A stretch of DNA of 64,000 nucleotides. Origin: Promerops cafer (taxonomy: Eukaryota > Chordata > Aves > Passeriformes > Nectariniidae). Below are positions 1 through 14,200 of this stretch, in pieces. The position numbers and the translations under genes are program-made. The stretch covers positions 3,735-67,734 of the forward strand of contig VZSE01002493.1 of the NCBI GenBank assembly GCA_013398275.1, in the 5' to 3' direction. Position 1 is the stretch's first letter, and the number at the start of each line of letters is the position of its first letter. Under the pieces are notes generated by a model, which was given only the letters and a program-made list of their open reading frames with translations, was not told where the DNA came from and did not search any database.

Positions 1-250
1 GGCCCGCAGGCTCGGGGGCAGATCGCTCCGGCGGGGCCGGGGCATAACGGGGAGGTGCGGGCTGTGCCTCGCCTCGCCCCGCCGGCAGCCCCGGCACTCC
101 CCGGGCGTGCTGTCCCCGCCAGCCACCCCGGCGGGCCCCGGCGCTGCCGCCGCGACCCTCAGAGGCACCGAGGCTTCTCGGCCTGGTGCCCGTCGGTGTT
201 TCTGTCTTGCTTTGCCACAGCTCGGTATCGCAGGGAGGAGAGTTAAAGGG
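1..250 (+). promoter_or_regulatory. NUTF2: GC-rich island, probable NUTF2 promoter / 5' non-coding exon
   Basis: The first ~200 bases are strongly GC- and CpG-rich, and composition drops abruptly to AT-rich intron-like sequence after ~300. It lies upstream of the NUTF2 start exon on the same strand. A donor-like AG|GTGCGG occurs at about 54/55. I infer a CpG-island promoter with an untranslated first exon, as in other vertebrate NUTF2 genes. The transcription start and exact exon end cannot be fixed from sequence, and the island may begin before the window. The short open frames here have no recognisable product. Confidence 0.45.
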
Positions 251-3200
251 GATGAACCGGGACCTGCGAGGAGATGGTTTGTGCAGGGCAGAAGGTGTAC
301 TCGGTTTTAATGTTCTTGGTGTTTTCTGTCTTACGAGAAGGTTGTGAGAGGGACTGAAGTTACCTGACATGGTTGAATCACTTTGTCACATTGAACGTGA
401 AAAGTTCATGCTTCCTTGGAGTGAAACTAGCAAAGTGCATGTGCTCAGTGATCTGCTGCAGCCATGTAGTTTTTTACTTTGAGTTGCCATTTTCCAGTAT
501 GATGTGCAAGAGAGAATTTTTTCTTCCGTTCTCTGGCTGCTGTCACTTTTCAGCTTTGAAAAACAATCAAAGCCTGCAAAGGTGTGCAATAGCAAGGAGT
601 GTGTGTTACCTTCAGTTAATGTGAGATAGCTTTCTGAAGACATTAAAATCCCCAAAAGCCTGTTCTTGCAATTCAAATTGAATTTCCTGTCTGAGGCAGG
701 CTGAAATAATAATTCAGCTCATTTGAAGTCCATAACTTCCAGTGTAAATATATCTTAGAGGTAGACATAAAGTATTGCAGTTGAACTGGGGAAAAAAAGC
801 CCAGGTAAATGATTGAGTAGGAATTGGTTGCAGAAACGTCGCTTGAAGGTGAATTCTGATTCCTTAATCAGCTGCTGTGTCAAGTTAATACTCTTTTGCC
901 TTCTTGGAAAGTTGTGTTCAAGCAGTGATTTCTGTATTTGTGTGTCATCACTTTAAGTTTTCTTTCAGCAGCAACAAAAAAAGGCATTTCACAGACCTTC
1001 ACCTAGAAGTAGCAAAATTACTGTATATAGTGAAATGCCTGATCTCATTTAAAGTGAGGTGATATTTTGGCTCACCTTTGGACTATTTAACTATTTTCCC
1101 ACTGGGCCCCTAATTATTATTTCTCTAAACTTTGCAAGTTATTTGTTAGATGATTCAAAATATATTTTTTTAACATCTCTGTTAGTCCAGGTCTTTAGAA
1201 AAATGCAAATGGTAACAGCTTTCTGCAGTTCTCTCTGCTGGGATTTCTTTTGTCCCTGTTAATAAGAGGATCATTTAGATAGTGAAAGTGTGGAGTATGG
1301 TAAGTTTAGGCATTGCAGTATATCCTGAGAGCTGGTAACATTGCAAGTATAATTCTTTTAGGTTGTTTTGAAACTTATAGATATTGTGGCAAGTTTGGCC
1401 ATTAAATGTTTTGTTACTGTGTCTATAAGGTGAAGAAAAACAGGGTGTAGCAGTTCTCCCCTCCAGTTCCCTAGTGCCTCCCCTGGCTTTTTTAAACTGA
1501 GCACTCCTGCATTCATTTTGGGGAAAGGAAATGTGGCTTCAGCCTAGCAAACTTGAATTCAGTTTTTGGCTTGCATGAATAATACTCCAGAAAAAAAGGC
1601 AGTTGTGTAGCATTGTGGCTTTTGCTTAACAACAAAACATTATGTCCTCCTCTGCAGTTATGTGTAATATATGTCTGTATATTTGAAAATCCTCCTGACT
1701 GACTCTGTGTGGCTCTCTTGGGTTGTCAGGTTGCAGTTGGGATGCACATCAAGCTGCAGGCACAGTGAAAGCTTTCCTAGAGTCTTCCTCAGGTGCTTTG
1801 TGTACTAGTGGCCTTACACTTGCTGACATTTCTAACAAAAAAATATGTATTTCAGCTTGGCATAATTCCCTCATTGATTTGTTTCAGTGAAGTTGGAGTA
1901 GAGGAATAAAAACACTAAGAAGGGAAAAATAAATGTATTTCCCAGAAGGAAATAGTCTGGACCTTGTCATTTTCTCCTTTCTCCCTTTCCATCCTTTCAC
2001 TGTTCACATATCTAGACTTAATTTTTAGCTCTAAAGTTATTTAGGATAATGTAATTTCTTGCACAGAGCAGTCCATGACAACTACTTGGTGGAGGTCTCT
2101 GAAGTCAATGGTTTCTGATTGGCCTTGAGCTGTAGTTGACAGAGGGTTCTCCTCTATGGATCAGTCAGCTGCTGTGGAGATAATTGTGAAAATACGTCAG
2201 AGAAACACTTCTTTCCTTCAGTCTCTGAATGCATAAATTTGTCCCTCAACTGCAAATTTTATAGGTTTTCAAATGGAGAAAGGTTGACCACTGAATTGGC
2301 ATTTACCAGACAGAGATGCAGTGTGTTGAAGATAAATGGCTGATGAGGCATGATGCCCCTCAGTAAGTTCCAGTATTTCTGCATCCCTGTGCAATGTGCC
2401 TGGTCTGGGCTTGTTTAGTCTAGGAGAGGCTTGAGCAGGGCTTAATCACAGCTTCCAGTCTCTGTCAGGCCATTATCAGGAGAATGGAGCCAGGCTTTTC
2501 TCAGGGTACCTCATGGCAGGGCAGGACACAAGGGGCATAACTGGAACAGATGGGATTCGGGTAGGACACGGGACAGCTGCCCTCTGTATGAGGGCAGTCA
2601 GGCGGTGGAACAGGTTTGTCCTCCTGCTTTGAGCTGGAGGAGGTCCCTTGCAAACCTGCATTATTCTGTGATAATTTGCATAGTTCCTCTATTTGGGAGC
2701 GTATCCTTGGCTAAAGGAGGATGATCTGTTATCAAGTGGTTGTGGGTGGAGTTGAATAGATGACCTGTTTGAAAGAAGATTAACTGGTCCTGTGATGCTG
2801 GTTCCATTGTGTTCCTAGAAAGTGCACATTGGAGACACTCCTGTCTTTGCAAGTTTTAGTGGCAAAAGAAAAGCAATTGAAGGGAAAATAGCCTAAAACT
2901 ATTGGCTGCTTTACTTTACTTACTAGTCCAAAGACTGCTGACTCTCTAATTGGAGTGATCTAAAATAGCTGCATGGTAGAAATTGCAAGAGTATCAGGAA
3001 CTGAAAAAGCTGAGAGTGCTTTCATTGTCCTTATTTTCTGCTGTTAATCAGTAGTGAAGGATGCAGCATCTTATGGTCCAAACCGTGTTTGCTGTGAATT
3101 CACATGTGTCACTGGACCAGCAGCACAGATTTTAAGGGCAGTGTTGGTGCTATTTTGTTGCACTGATTCTCAAATCTTCCAGAAAACAAGCTTGAATTCA

Positions 3201-6200
3201 ATCTTAAGAGCGTTTAACTTTGGTGATGCGTTGGACTGGCTTTACTATCCTGGGAGTGTGGTTTATTTATGCTGAGATTACTTGTGGAATAAATATAGTC
3301 ATAACTGGATAATAGAAAGCTATTTTCTCCACCAGCATTAGAATGTATTGGTTTGAGGTTTTTCCTCTTTAAATTCAGTGGGTTTTTTCTTAGTGTTTTG
3401 CAGACCAGAAAGACTTTATAGACCTTCTTTGCCTGTGGTGGTTGTTCATTGATTCTTTGAATATGGCTTGCTTTTTTAAATGTGGCAATCCCTGGCAGAC
3501 CACCTCTGTTTTTCTTTAGCAATTAATATTTTACTATTGCTCATGCTAGTTTTTGTTGACTTTTTCAGAAAATGTAGTATTCTTCTAGAATCACAGGCCT
3601 ACCTTGCTCCAATTGAGAATGACTTAATTTTTTTCATTGATAGCAGCAAGCTTACATGTGTCCAGGTTGGATAATGTGGTAAAGCATAACTGCTGGCTGA
3701 AGCAACTTTTTGTTCTTTCTCCATACTGCAGAGCTGTGACAGTAGCTCACCTGCTCCAAATGGCGCTTATGTATTTCAGAGAAGGCAATCTCTTTATTAG
3801 TCTTGTTTTTTCAAGTAAAAAAGTGACTTTTCCTCAAGCTACCTCTCTGAGTAGCTCTGGTGGTGCTGCATGAGCAGAAAGATGGACTTTGTGCTGCAGC
3901 AAACTGACAGAGAATCATGTGTTTTGTAGCTTGTGAAGGAAGCAGTAGGAGGGGGTTTCATTGAGACCAGTGGCAGAAGAGAGTCTCTTAAGGACTGAGT
4001 TCCCCTGAGGAGTTACAGGCAGTGTTGGTGTGCTCATGTTAGTCTCACACCCAGAGCTAAGGCAGGAGGGATGGAAGAGGGGTGAGTATAGACAGACACC
4101 GAAGCAATGGAAAAGCTTCTGTATTTTTGGATTTTGTGGATAAAAAAGTCTGCCTGAGGCCATGTAACCCTAGTGTTACTCAAGGTCACTCACAGCCCAT
4201 GTGGAGGCTCTGTTCTCTTCTAGGTCTTCTCTGTCTTATGGGTGCAGCTTTCTCTTCAGTGCTGCTGCTCACTGTGTCCTGCAGCTTGTCCTGCTCTTGG
4301 TGCCGAAGCAGATGGATGCAGAGCAATCACCAGGGATGCCCTGGTACCTTGAAGGATGAGATTTATAGGGATTGTGGTGAGAGGTGTGTGGAGGGATGGA
4401 ATTTACGTGTCAGTGTGCAGCCTGGCAAAGGTATTGGAGAATTTTATTTTGATGTCGCTGCAAAAGGCCCCTGTGGAGAAGCACTTCAGTTCAGCAGTGT
4501 CAGCATATACCTGTTGAAGACAGAGTTGCTGGGAGCTGCAGCTTTTGTGCACTGTATTGAGTTTCCACTTCAGCACTGACTGCTGGGTGGTATTTGGGGT
4601 GGGAATAAATTCCGTAGTACGAGCAGATTCCAGGAAATAGAGTGAATAATGTGAATTAAGTATTACACTATGTGCTGGTAGCTCGGCTTTACTGCTGTGC
4701 TTTTGTGAAGAAGCTGTTAATCAAATGGACCGTGATGTTCTTAAGTGGATGTGAGGAGGTAGGTTTGGTTTGAAGTGACAAAGGCAAGGAAATTAATTAG
4801 CTTAAAGAAATTATCTCCTTTTCCATGGGGAATTAAGGTGGACTATCCAGTAATGCACTTACACAATAGTAATTTTCAGCAGGTGCCTTTAAAAGAACAG
4901 CTGTGCTAGATCTTGGGAGCTTTCTAGTTTATTGAAACTTCTTTTATCTGGCAATATATTGATAAATATTCTTGTTTCTGTAACCATGGACAGATTTGAG
5001 TGAAGCACAGGTGGATCTGACTGGATGGCTCTGAAGCACCTCTGTGTTGCCCTAGTGTTTGACAACATCAGAACCCGTGCTTCCCTCATAGGTTTGCAAT
5101 AGATCTTAAAGCCTTTTATATTATATTTATCTCATTAAAATACTGTACTGATAAGTCTGTCAATACAGTCTTACATGGGTTGTGCCTCACTGAAAGGGAC
5201 TGGGCTTGATGACACAGATCATTCCCATCTTGTTCTTTCTTTAGGTACATCTCTAAGCTTCTTACATCTGTAATGACAGGCAGAAAACACAAGACAGCAT
5301 GGAGGAAAAGGTGACAAATCAGAAAAGGAAAATAAACCTTTCCAGGAAGAATGAGTGTTCAGCAAAACCATATATGAATGGCACAGGAAAGAGAGTAAGG
5401 TTGTAGCAAACAAAAAAAATTAGTCAAGGATCATTAATTTTAACCACTTTTTTTTTTAGCTTGTTCTCATTTCTGAGAAAATCAGTGTTATAATTGATCA
5501 AATTTATTCTGTTTTTAATTTTATTTATTTAATAGTATTTTACTGTTCAAATTACAAATAATTTTTTAGGAGGAGATAGCAAGCTAACATACTAATTTTT
5601 AGATCTAGAAACCATAATTCTACTTTCCATATTTAAAATAAGAATTCCATCATTCCTTGCAGTCTCTAAGGCTTTCTCACAGTTTCAGGATTGAACAGAA
5701 GGCATCTGGTGCTTGAGTGAGGCTGTTGTGCCTTGAAGGGACTAAATGAGGCGCAGTGCTGGCGTACAGCTTGATCTTGGGTTTGTATGATGATACAGGG
5801 AGCTGTTAAGGGTGAGTGCACATCTTGTGTGTGGGGAAGTTTGATATGGCAATAGCTGACTTGCTTTGGCTTCAGAAGAATAAGCTGGTGGTTATTTTGT
5901 TGTCCTCGACTTCAGTGTTAGATGTGTGACTGCTGAGCATCAGTACTGTCAACTAGACTTGCCCTTAAATGTTCAGGAATATCTGATAGTGATATAACTT
6001 CATGTGTTGGAATTGAAGCTATCATGATCCATAAGAAGTGAATCAACGTGATTTTCACCTGCTGATTGTTTGCTCCACTGCAGCCATCCCTGACTACACA
6101 CTTCTAGGTACCCACAGGTCTGGGATGGAAACTGCAGGCATCAAACTTAAGTCCTACTGCTTCTGGTTTCCAAATATGACATGAGTCCTACCTCTCAGCA

Positions 6201-8130
6201 GGGTGGGCATCACTCAGTAGAGTTTCCAGGGATTTGGTGCCATGGTTTTAGGGTTGTTTTTCTTCAACATAAAATCCCCTAATACAGGCTGAAGTTATTT
6301 GATTTCTGGATCAACTCTAGGTTAGGCTGGTATGCAGCAATTATGGACATGCAATCAGTACAACCTTTCCACTTGTAAAGAACTAGGTTTAAGTTGTTTT
6401 GGAGGTGAGTGTGGGGTTGGTTTTGGCTTTTTTAAAATCTGTTGTACTTGGGTGTTTTTTTTAATTTGTGATGTGTTTTCCCAGAGGACCACACTGGGTA
6501 AACTCCTCCAGACTGAGGTATGTACTGCAAGTATCAGTGGAGCACTCATGACGGTGACTAACACCAGATTGTAGATCTCTTTGGAGCAGTTGAAACAGTA
6601 GTGGTGTGGCAACAAGACTTTGAATTTTTATCTTAGTGTGCAGGCTTGGTGAGTTTGATGTTGACTATACTGCCTAGGTGTTTGATTGTGAAATAAGGAT
6701 GTTTAAAGCTGTGATAGCAGTTGTTCCTGGTAATCGAATTTACCACCCTGAAAACACAGGTGCTACCTGCTGTTAGGCCATTGGTCTGATAAGAGATTTG
6801 CTCTTCTGTAAGTCTGGCCAAATTTGTATGACCATAAAACTTCCAACCTAGAGTCTGAACCCATTTCAGTTCCCATTTGTATGAGTAAAGCTCAGACAGC
6901 CAAAGGCCTAAAATATGAAAAAAGCTTTCTTGTCCAACTGTGCACAGAAAGCTGGGCCTGGGAGTACCCTGTGTGGAGATCCTTGGAATGTGTGTTTTGC
7001 TTCTCTTAGGAATTTGTCAAATCTTACACAGGTGTGTGAGTAATTGATAGCTAAAGGAAGCCAAAATAGCTATTATGTCCTGTGTCCTAAAACAGAATTT
7101 TATACCTTTCCAGCCTTGCAGTGCAATTGAAACCTGTAACTCCAAGATTTCTGGACAGAGATTGGAAAGAGGGACTAGTGGCTGACAGATCTAGGTGTTA
7201 AGCAAGTATAGTTTGCTTGAAGAGATCTCAGGTCTTAAAATATAATGTAGTGGGGTTTGAGTGCAGCATTTTTGTGTTTTGAATTTTAGCACAATTCTTC
7301 AGACTTTCAGAGAGAGATCAGGATAAATAAAAATTAATTTACTTTCTTGAAAAATGTAATGTCATGATGAAGCTATCAGCTTGGGCCTGTCTAGACTGCT
7401 GTGAATGCTCTGTGCTTAATCCCTCTGGAATAGAGGGACTTGTGTTCAGAAGTGTGGGATGCCTTCAGCACCTTCACTAGGAACTGCAGATTCTCACCAC
7501 TATGAAAAATCATGGTTTGTATCTTGAAGTTACTGCAGGTTCCAAGATAAACAACACAAAGATAAACAACATGTCTACTTGAGCCTCAATGACAGAAGAG
7601 GATGGGCAGTAAGCCTGTGTTAAACAAGGAGCTAGTGAATTAATTCTTGTTATGTGCCATTGACAGGACACTCTTAGAATGGCCTGTGGATAGTGAAATA
7701 CCTGAGGAGCTAAATACCTGGGTCAGTTAGTGTAAGCCACTTGCAGACAATCCATGTTAACAGGTCAGTTGTTTACAGCAAATGAGATCAAGTTGAAACA
7801 GCGAGCACTTGCCAGCTTGTTCAGATGGTGTAACTTCTGAAATATGTGAAGACAAGGTGGTAACACTTGGTTTTGTTCTTATTCTCCACTTTTGTACACG
7901 AGATGTGACCTCACACTGAAATAGCTCTACAAACCAAATCTATAAATAGAAATTAAACTATTCATTATCCAAGACTTTTATTTACAAGTCTAGGATACAG
8001 AGGTGAGTTTGTCCTACTTATCCCAAAGAAAAATTCAGGCCAGTTGAGAAGATCTGTGTTTCTCTATGCTAATACTCAAGCCAAGTGTTACACTTATTCC
8101 TGTGATCTTTTTGATGATTTTGTTTTATAG
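251..8130 (+). other. NUTF2 first intron (5'UTR intron)
   Basis: AT-rich non-coding sequence between the promoter island and the first coding exon. One CR1 fragment is recognised at 2405-2674. Scattered open frames (the longest 165 codons at 4082-4579) show no recognisable domain and are treated as chance. Nothing else is supported. Confidence 0.6.
2405..2674 (+). mobile_element. CR1-type LINE 3' fragment
   Basis: Shows the order of motifs typical of avian CR1 3' ends read on the + strand: a 'left-hand' leader with GGAGAGGCTTGAGCAGG, then GAGCCAGGCTTTTCTCAGGG, a 'gacacaaggggc' block, 'ggtggaacaggtttg', and a terminal 'ATTCTGTGAT'-type end. It is diverged and has internal deletions. Recognised from memory of the family only. 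Confidence 0.65.
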
Positions 8131-8255
8131 TCACTGGCTCTGGTTGAGGATTCAGAATGGGAGACAAGCCTATCTGGGAGCAGATTGGATCCAGCTTTGT
8201 ACAACATTACTACCAGCTTTTTGATGCAGACAGGACTCAGTTAGGAGCAATATAT
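8131..8255 (+). CDS. NUTF2: NUTF2 first coding exon
   Basis: The acceptor TTTTATAG ends at 8130 after a T-rich tract, leaving 26 bases of 5'UTR before the ATG at 8157. It encodes residues 1-33, including Trp7 and the helix that packs on the sheet. The donor GTAAGT begins at 8256. An AG at 8154-8155 is a possible alternative acceptor that would not change the protein. Confidence 0.93.
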
Positions 8256-11200
8256 GTAAGTATTCACAGAAAGGGAGCTGGGGCTCTGTCCCATTAACTG
8301 TCTGGGATTCCCTGTTTTGATGTGTGAGAATACACAGGGTGGGATAGTGGGCTTTATCCTGACTCCAGAATGGCAGTCAGGGCAATCACACTCACTTTTA
8401 TTTACTGCTTTTCTTTTATGTTTCACTTCTGTTTTGAGCTTTGTTTGCCTTTATATGCAGTCAGACTCACAAAAGCCCTGTTTAGCTGTAGAAAGTGATT
8501 TGTTTTGGAGGGGTTTGATGATAATCCTGTGACAAAGTGCTCTGTAAAAGCAAACATTCTAGTCTTAGTTTGCCATTAATTTACAGGCATGGATTTACTT
8601 GGATCCCTCTTGAAGTGGGATGTAATTTAAGTCCTACCCTGTGTTTAGCAGTTCTTGCAGGTGTTTCTTGGACCTCATGCTATATTAAACCTCTGAACAT
8701 TAAAACAGATTTACAGTTTTAAATCCAGTTTAAACATAGAGAATAACATGTTAAATGAATGTAAATTGTTTAAATTTCCTCAAACATTAGGTTTTTATTT
8801 TTGCTTCTTATTTGGGGTGAAGTAGACTTGGATACCAGAACTAAAAACTGTAACTAACAAACCCAAGAAACATGAGCTTTTCATTTTGGGGGAAGATTCC
8901 TCCAGAGCATGCGAAGTGCTCTGTGTGTGGAGCTGATTGCTGATGGTGAGGAATGCTGCTGGGTGGCTGAGGAGTTGCAGCAAGACGTTCAAGGCTGACA
9001 AGTCTTCTAGCAGCATATCCTGTTTTTCTGGCTGGTTTTTCATCTGCTGGATGAGCTGTGTGAAGTTTCAGCAAGCTCTTGAGGGTTGAAGTGGTTCAAC
9101 ACCCTCTGACACCCCTCCTTATACCTCAGCAATATTCAGCAGCTCTGATGAATGATACCATTTGCTCTTGGGATTGTGTACTTGCTACCTGCCAGATTGT
9201 TGGTTTACTTTGCCCAAGAAGCTGTAGACAGAGCCTAGAGAGGAAGAAAACAAAGCAGTTTGTGTTCTAACCACAGCTCTAAATATGGAGGCTCTTGGTA
9301 GTTTGTATTTTATTACCAAAATACATTCAGTCCTCAGAATTGTGGTAAGTACAAACTAATTTAAATTCCTGGAGATAGGGCCTTCCACACAGTGAACTCC
9401 TGGCTTTTTTTCAACCTTAGGGTCTTTCTGCTTTCCATCATTCAATGAAGAGTCCTGTGCACATGTAATTGGCAGAAGTATTATGCAGGTCACTGATGTG
9501 TGTTGTTTTGTGGCATTCTTGGACTGTGGAGAGTAGGACCACCTCATTTTGTGTGGCTGAAAGGTCACAATTTGTCTAAATTTGGGGAGATTCTATAGAA
9601 ATGGGCTTTTAATGATGAGCTTTTTTCCCTTCAGAGACCCTGGGGGAGCAAACAAATTTTATAGCATGCAGGAATGCAGCAGGGAGCTCTTAGGTTTGGT
9701 TTGTGTTCCTGTATCACTACTTCCACCACAAGATTCAGTTTATCTTTAGTGGTGTAATCCAAGTAAATTAAAACTTTTGTCACCGATTCGAGGTAGGGAT
9801 CTGGCCAGTCACTTTTGAATTGCTTGAGTTAGGTGAGTTGGGGCACTACTCTGGTGGTGTAACTTATGTTGTCAATTTTCTTCATATATTTTTCTCTTTC
9901 CACATGCCTGACTTTATGTCCATAGAATTTTTTTTTTTTATCCTTTAGATTTTCTTCTGAAAGCTGACTTTTATCCAAATGCAGGAACACTTTTTGCTAG
10001 TAGACTTATGATAATGTAGTCTACTTAATTTTTAGTTGATTGTTCCAAATTTCTTCAATTGATTTTGCTGGTTTCTTTCTATGTCCCTTTGAGGTAGTTT
10101 TCAAATAGCTGAATTCTGAGGATTTATGCTAAATAAACAAAGTCTCTTATCAGGATTGCTTAAGGGTTACCTAAGTTGATGACATTTTTCTTTTTCCCCC
10201 AGATTGATGCATCATGCCTTACGTGGGAAGGACAGCAGTTCCAGGGCAAAGCAGCCATTGTTGAAAAACTCACTGTAAGTCTGTAATCCTTCCTGAATGT
10301 TTTGGGAAACAGTTGTGAAGACTAGAACATGATTGTTTCTGAAAATTTGAGTTAGATTTAAGCAGTTCAAAAATCTTGAACTTGTGCTTCCAGCTTAGGT
10401 CTTCAAGAAATGTTATGAATTACTGCTGTGTAGTGGGTTATTCCACTGATGGCTCTAATGGTTGAATATTAATTAACTCCATAGTTTGCAAGGTTATTTT
10501 GTGACTGCAATTGTATTTGACATTATTGATTTATTTTTTTTAAAAGGTCTAATGCATAAGCTGCCTCTGATCTAGAGGACTGAAAGGTGCCTTTGATCTT
10601 TTAAGGCATGCCAAGGAAGAAGCAATAGCAAACCTGTTACTTGGATCTGTCTGTGATAAAGACTAGACACATTACAGCAAGGAACAACTTGTTTTCTGAT
10701 ACGTAAACTGCAAATAAGTTCTGTAGTGGAGAAGCTGACTTATCCTCAATGCAGATTTGTCAGCAGTTCAGATATGAGCAGGTATGGTTCAGGACTTTGA
10801 AACGTGTTTCCTCTTCAGCAAGTGAGAGGACACTGGAATTCCACGTTCGTGTAGTTAAACTGAAAGAATTTTTATCTTCTTGAGTAAATCAATGCTTCTG
10901 TTATAAAACTGGGGGTACTTGCAAATAGTCATGAGACTAGAAAGTTTCTCTTGCAAGATGTGCAGAGGATGTGCTTTCTAGGTCACCAGACAGTCTGCTC
11001 CGAGTATGGTATTTGAGACATTTTTATTACACATTGAGAAGAAAAATAATTGTAACTTGACACTTGGCTTATTGCACAGCTACTGTTCCTGTGTTTTGGA
11101 ATTGCTTCTTTTGCCTGAGGCATCTTTACCTGTGAAGACTGAGGTTTGCCCTCAGGTCTGTGCTTTAGGTGCCCGTGTTGCCTTTGAGAAGCCTGCACAT

Positions 11201-14200
11201 CTCAGAGACAGCAGCAACTTCTTGCTTGTAGGTGAGGAGATACCCAAGCTCCAGGGTTGCTTGTTTGTGTACTCAGTGTTCTTTAGACTTTTGGGCTTGC
11301 AGCCACTTAGATACCCAACCAGCCAAGCATTTGCTTGGCCACAGTGTCTGATTGCTGCCTTGGATTCAGCCCAGTGCAGATCCAGCCCCTTTCCCACTGT
11401 GACATAGCTCATCTTTACCTTCCCTGTCTCTGGTGCAAGGTGGACTTTCTGGATTTATGTGCCTGCTGCAGTTGTAATTGGTGAGTGAAGACACACTACT
11501 CTGCTTCAGGGAAATTTTTTTCTGGCTTGTATCCATCTGCTTAAAGCAAGGAGGAAATGCACTGGAGTCACTCTGTGCCCTTCCACCGCCGTGGCTCGTT
11601 ACGGGCTGTATCAGCTTACAGTGACTCTAGTGTCGCTCAGCATTCCTCTGTCAGCACTGAGCTGCCTGGGCTCCTCTTGCTGTGTCAGCTTCATGTGCTC
11701 ACCTCCTCTGCTTCTGGAGCTGCTTAGTCAGTTCAGCACATCCCTGAAAGTTTGACCCTGAAATTCTTTCGCACTTCTGCGGTCTTGTGTCCTTCAGTGC
11801 CTGGCTGATGTATGCACAAAGAGGTGGCATTTTCTTTTGGATCAAATTCTTTGCTGTGTGACAGCAATGGTGTGGCACCTTTTCAGTCTGCTAATATGGT
11901 AGGGCAAGGTTGTATGGGCATTGCTCTGCAGGCCCGGGACATCTGTACCTTATTAGAGCGTGGGAGTTGACACTTGTTCCTTCTGTCCTAATTGGTGCTG
12001 GACTTCTTTCACATGGAGTACCTGTGCTAATTAGGGGCAGCCTGATTTACATTGAGCATTTGAGGTAATAATTACATAGTTCTATGAACATACTGGACCA
12101 AGGAGGAAGCTGAGACAGGTATTCTTGCCAGCAGTGAGTTTATGCTACTCAACTTTATTCTTGCCTAATTTCTCTTACCTGACTTCAAGGAGATTCCATA
12201 GTTTTCATAGTGAAAGACCAGTCAATTTCTAATGTCAGAGGATGGTAAAAACCTTGCTTGTTGTGTGGCTTCATGCTTTTTAGACACTTTTATTGTACTT
12301 TTCATACCACAAAATCCCTCACTCCAGTACAGATGCACATCTATAGGTAGCTATCCTTTTGAGGTAGCCTCTGCCTATCCTAAAAATCAATGATCTTTCC
12401 TGTGACCTAGACTCCTACTCTTTCCAGTGGGATTTCTCCCAGTGCATTACATGAGTAGCTCACTGGCCAGCTATTTGGGGTCCTTTCCTTTATAGAGGAC
12501 AATCATAGAATCTTCAAGGTTGGAAAAGACGTCCAAGATAGAGTTCAACCTTTGACTGAACACCTCCTTGTTAACTAAACCATAGCACTAAGTGCCATGT
12601 CCAGTTGTTTCTTGAAAACTTCCAGGGATGCTGACTCCACCAGTTCCCTGGGCAGCCCATTACAATGCTTAACCTTTTCAGGAAGAAATTCTTCCTGATG
12701 TCCAACCTGAACCTCCTCTGATGCAGCTTGAGGCCATTTCATCTTGTCCTGTGTAATCAGGTACTTGAAACAGCCACCATCTTACTCAGCCTTGTCTTTG
12801 GTTCCTTGTCACTGTTTTGCAGAGCTCTTGATTCCAAAGCCTTTCCTTCCTCCCTGGACACAATTGCATTCATTCCCCTTCATTCCTCTGCCTTTTCAAG
12901 AGAATCTTTTTGCAGGGCTTGTTCAACAAGAAGGTCTTGTGCTGAGGTGGGACTAGGCTTTGGAGTACCCTTTTGTCAAAGGAACTTCCCAGCCTATGCT
13001 TGTGCAGGCTGTGTGAGCATTTTACACATTCAAGTTCAGGATGGTGACCCTGGAAAACAGTCTCTGCTGGTCATTCAGAAAAGAAGGCTCTGGATTTGTG
13101 TTGTTACTAAATGTCTGTTCCATACTATGAAGCAGTCGGTTCACTTTGCCCTTGCAGTTGGTTGGGATTACACTTCCAGCCAAGAGGAAACACCACAGGC
13201 TTTATTAAAGGGTGTTTTTAAATAGTGTCCCTGTAATTAGAGGGCTGCTCCCTACACTTCATTTGCTTCCTCAGGTCCTGATCCTTCCACAGTTTGTGTT
13301 CTCTGTTATCCAAGGATTTAGCTTCCTGGAATTCTTCCTAGAGCCTTAGGCTTGTAGAGCCAAGACTGTACTTCATATCCGTTAGAGCAGGACTGGTGTC
13401 TCTACCTAGGCCTTGTAGGAAGTCTTTGAGTATCCTTCCACAAGAGGGAAATGCAGAAGCTGTTGAAGTATGCATTTGGATCTGTTTCAACCTGTTTCCA
13501 AATCAGGGAAATGCAGCAAAGGCATCCAAGTGCCACCTGAGGTTTGAATGGCCACGTGCTGCCATCATGTGCAGTTCCTGGACTTTGAGTATCTGCCACA
13601 TGGTCACCCAGAGCTCCATCCATGCTGAACTGCCACTAAAGCACCTAGGAATAATGCAGCTTTCGGTAGAATGGTCCCAAAATTGCATTTGTGTGACAGG
13701 ACTCAGATCTCCCAGATATGTCACGTTCAGTGCTTGGAATTGTCCGTGCTGGAATGGGAATGTGGTCTAAGTTGAAAGACAGGAATTACTCTCCAATGCC
13801 TGGTGTTTCTCAGGGTGTGTTCCTTGCACACGTACCTCCAGACATACTGACATTGGCTACCTGAGTGTCAAGGGAATTAAAAAGGAGAAGGGTGGATATG
13901 TGGATTTCAAGTCTTGAAGATTTCATCCACTTTTCCTTTCCATTCATAATCACTTTAACAAAGAAGCAAATTTGGAGTTGTCTGGTAAACCTCAAGTATT
14001 AGATGATAAAATGTTTTAACACAGTTCAGAGCAGAGGTTTGTTCCTTCATCATAAGAACTTTGAGCTTACAGATGATCTGAAGCCCTTCAGGCAGTGCAA
14101 TTAGAGTAGGAAAAGGTACCATTTACTGTGTATGGTGACATTATTTCCTCTTTTGGTGCTTGAAAAATACACCTGTCAAAATTTACCCCACATGAGTACT

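Noticed and set aside
4082..4579. 165-codon open frame in NUTF2 intron 1
   Set aside because: No recognisable domain, no supporting splice or promoter context; length is not exceptional for a 64 kb window.
12728..13225. 165-codon open frame in a NUTF2 intron
   Set aside because: It starts inside a minus-strand CR1 tail and shows no domain; treated as chance.
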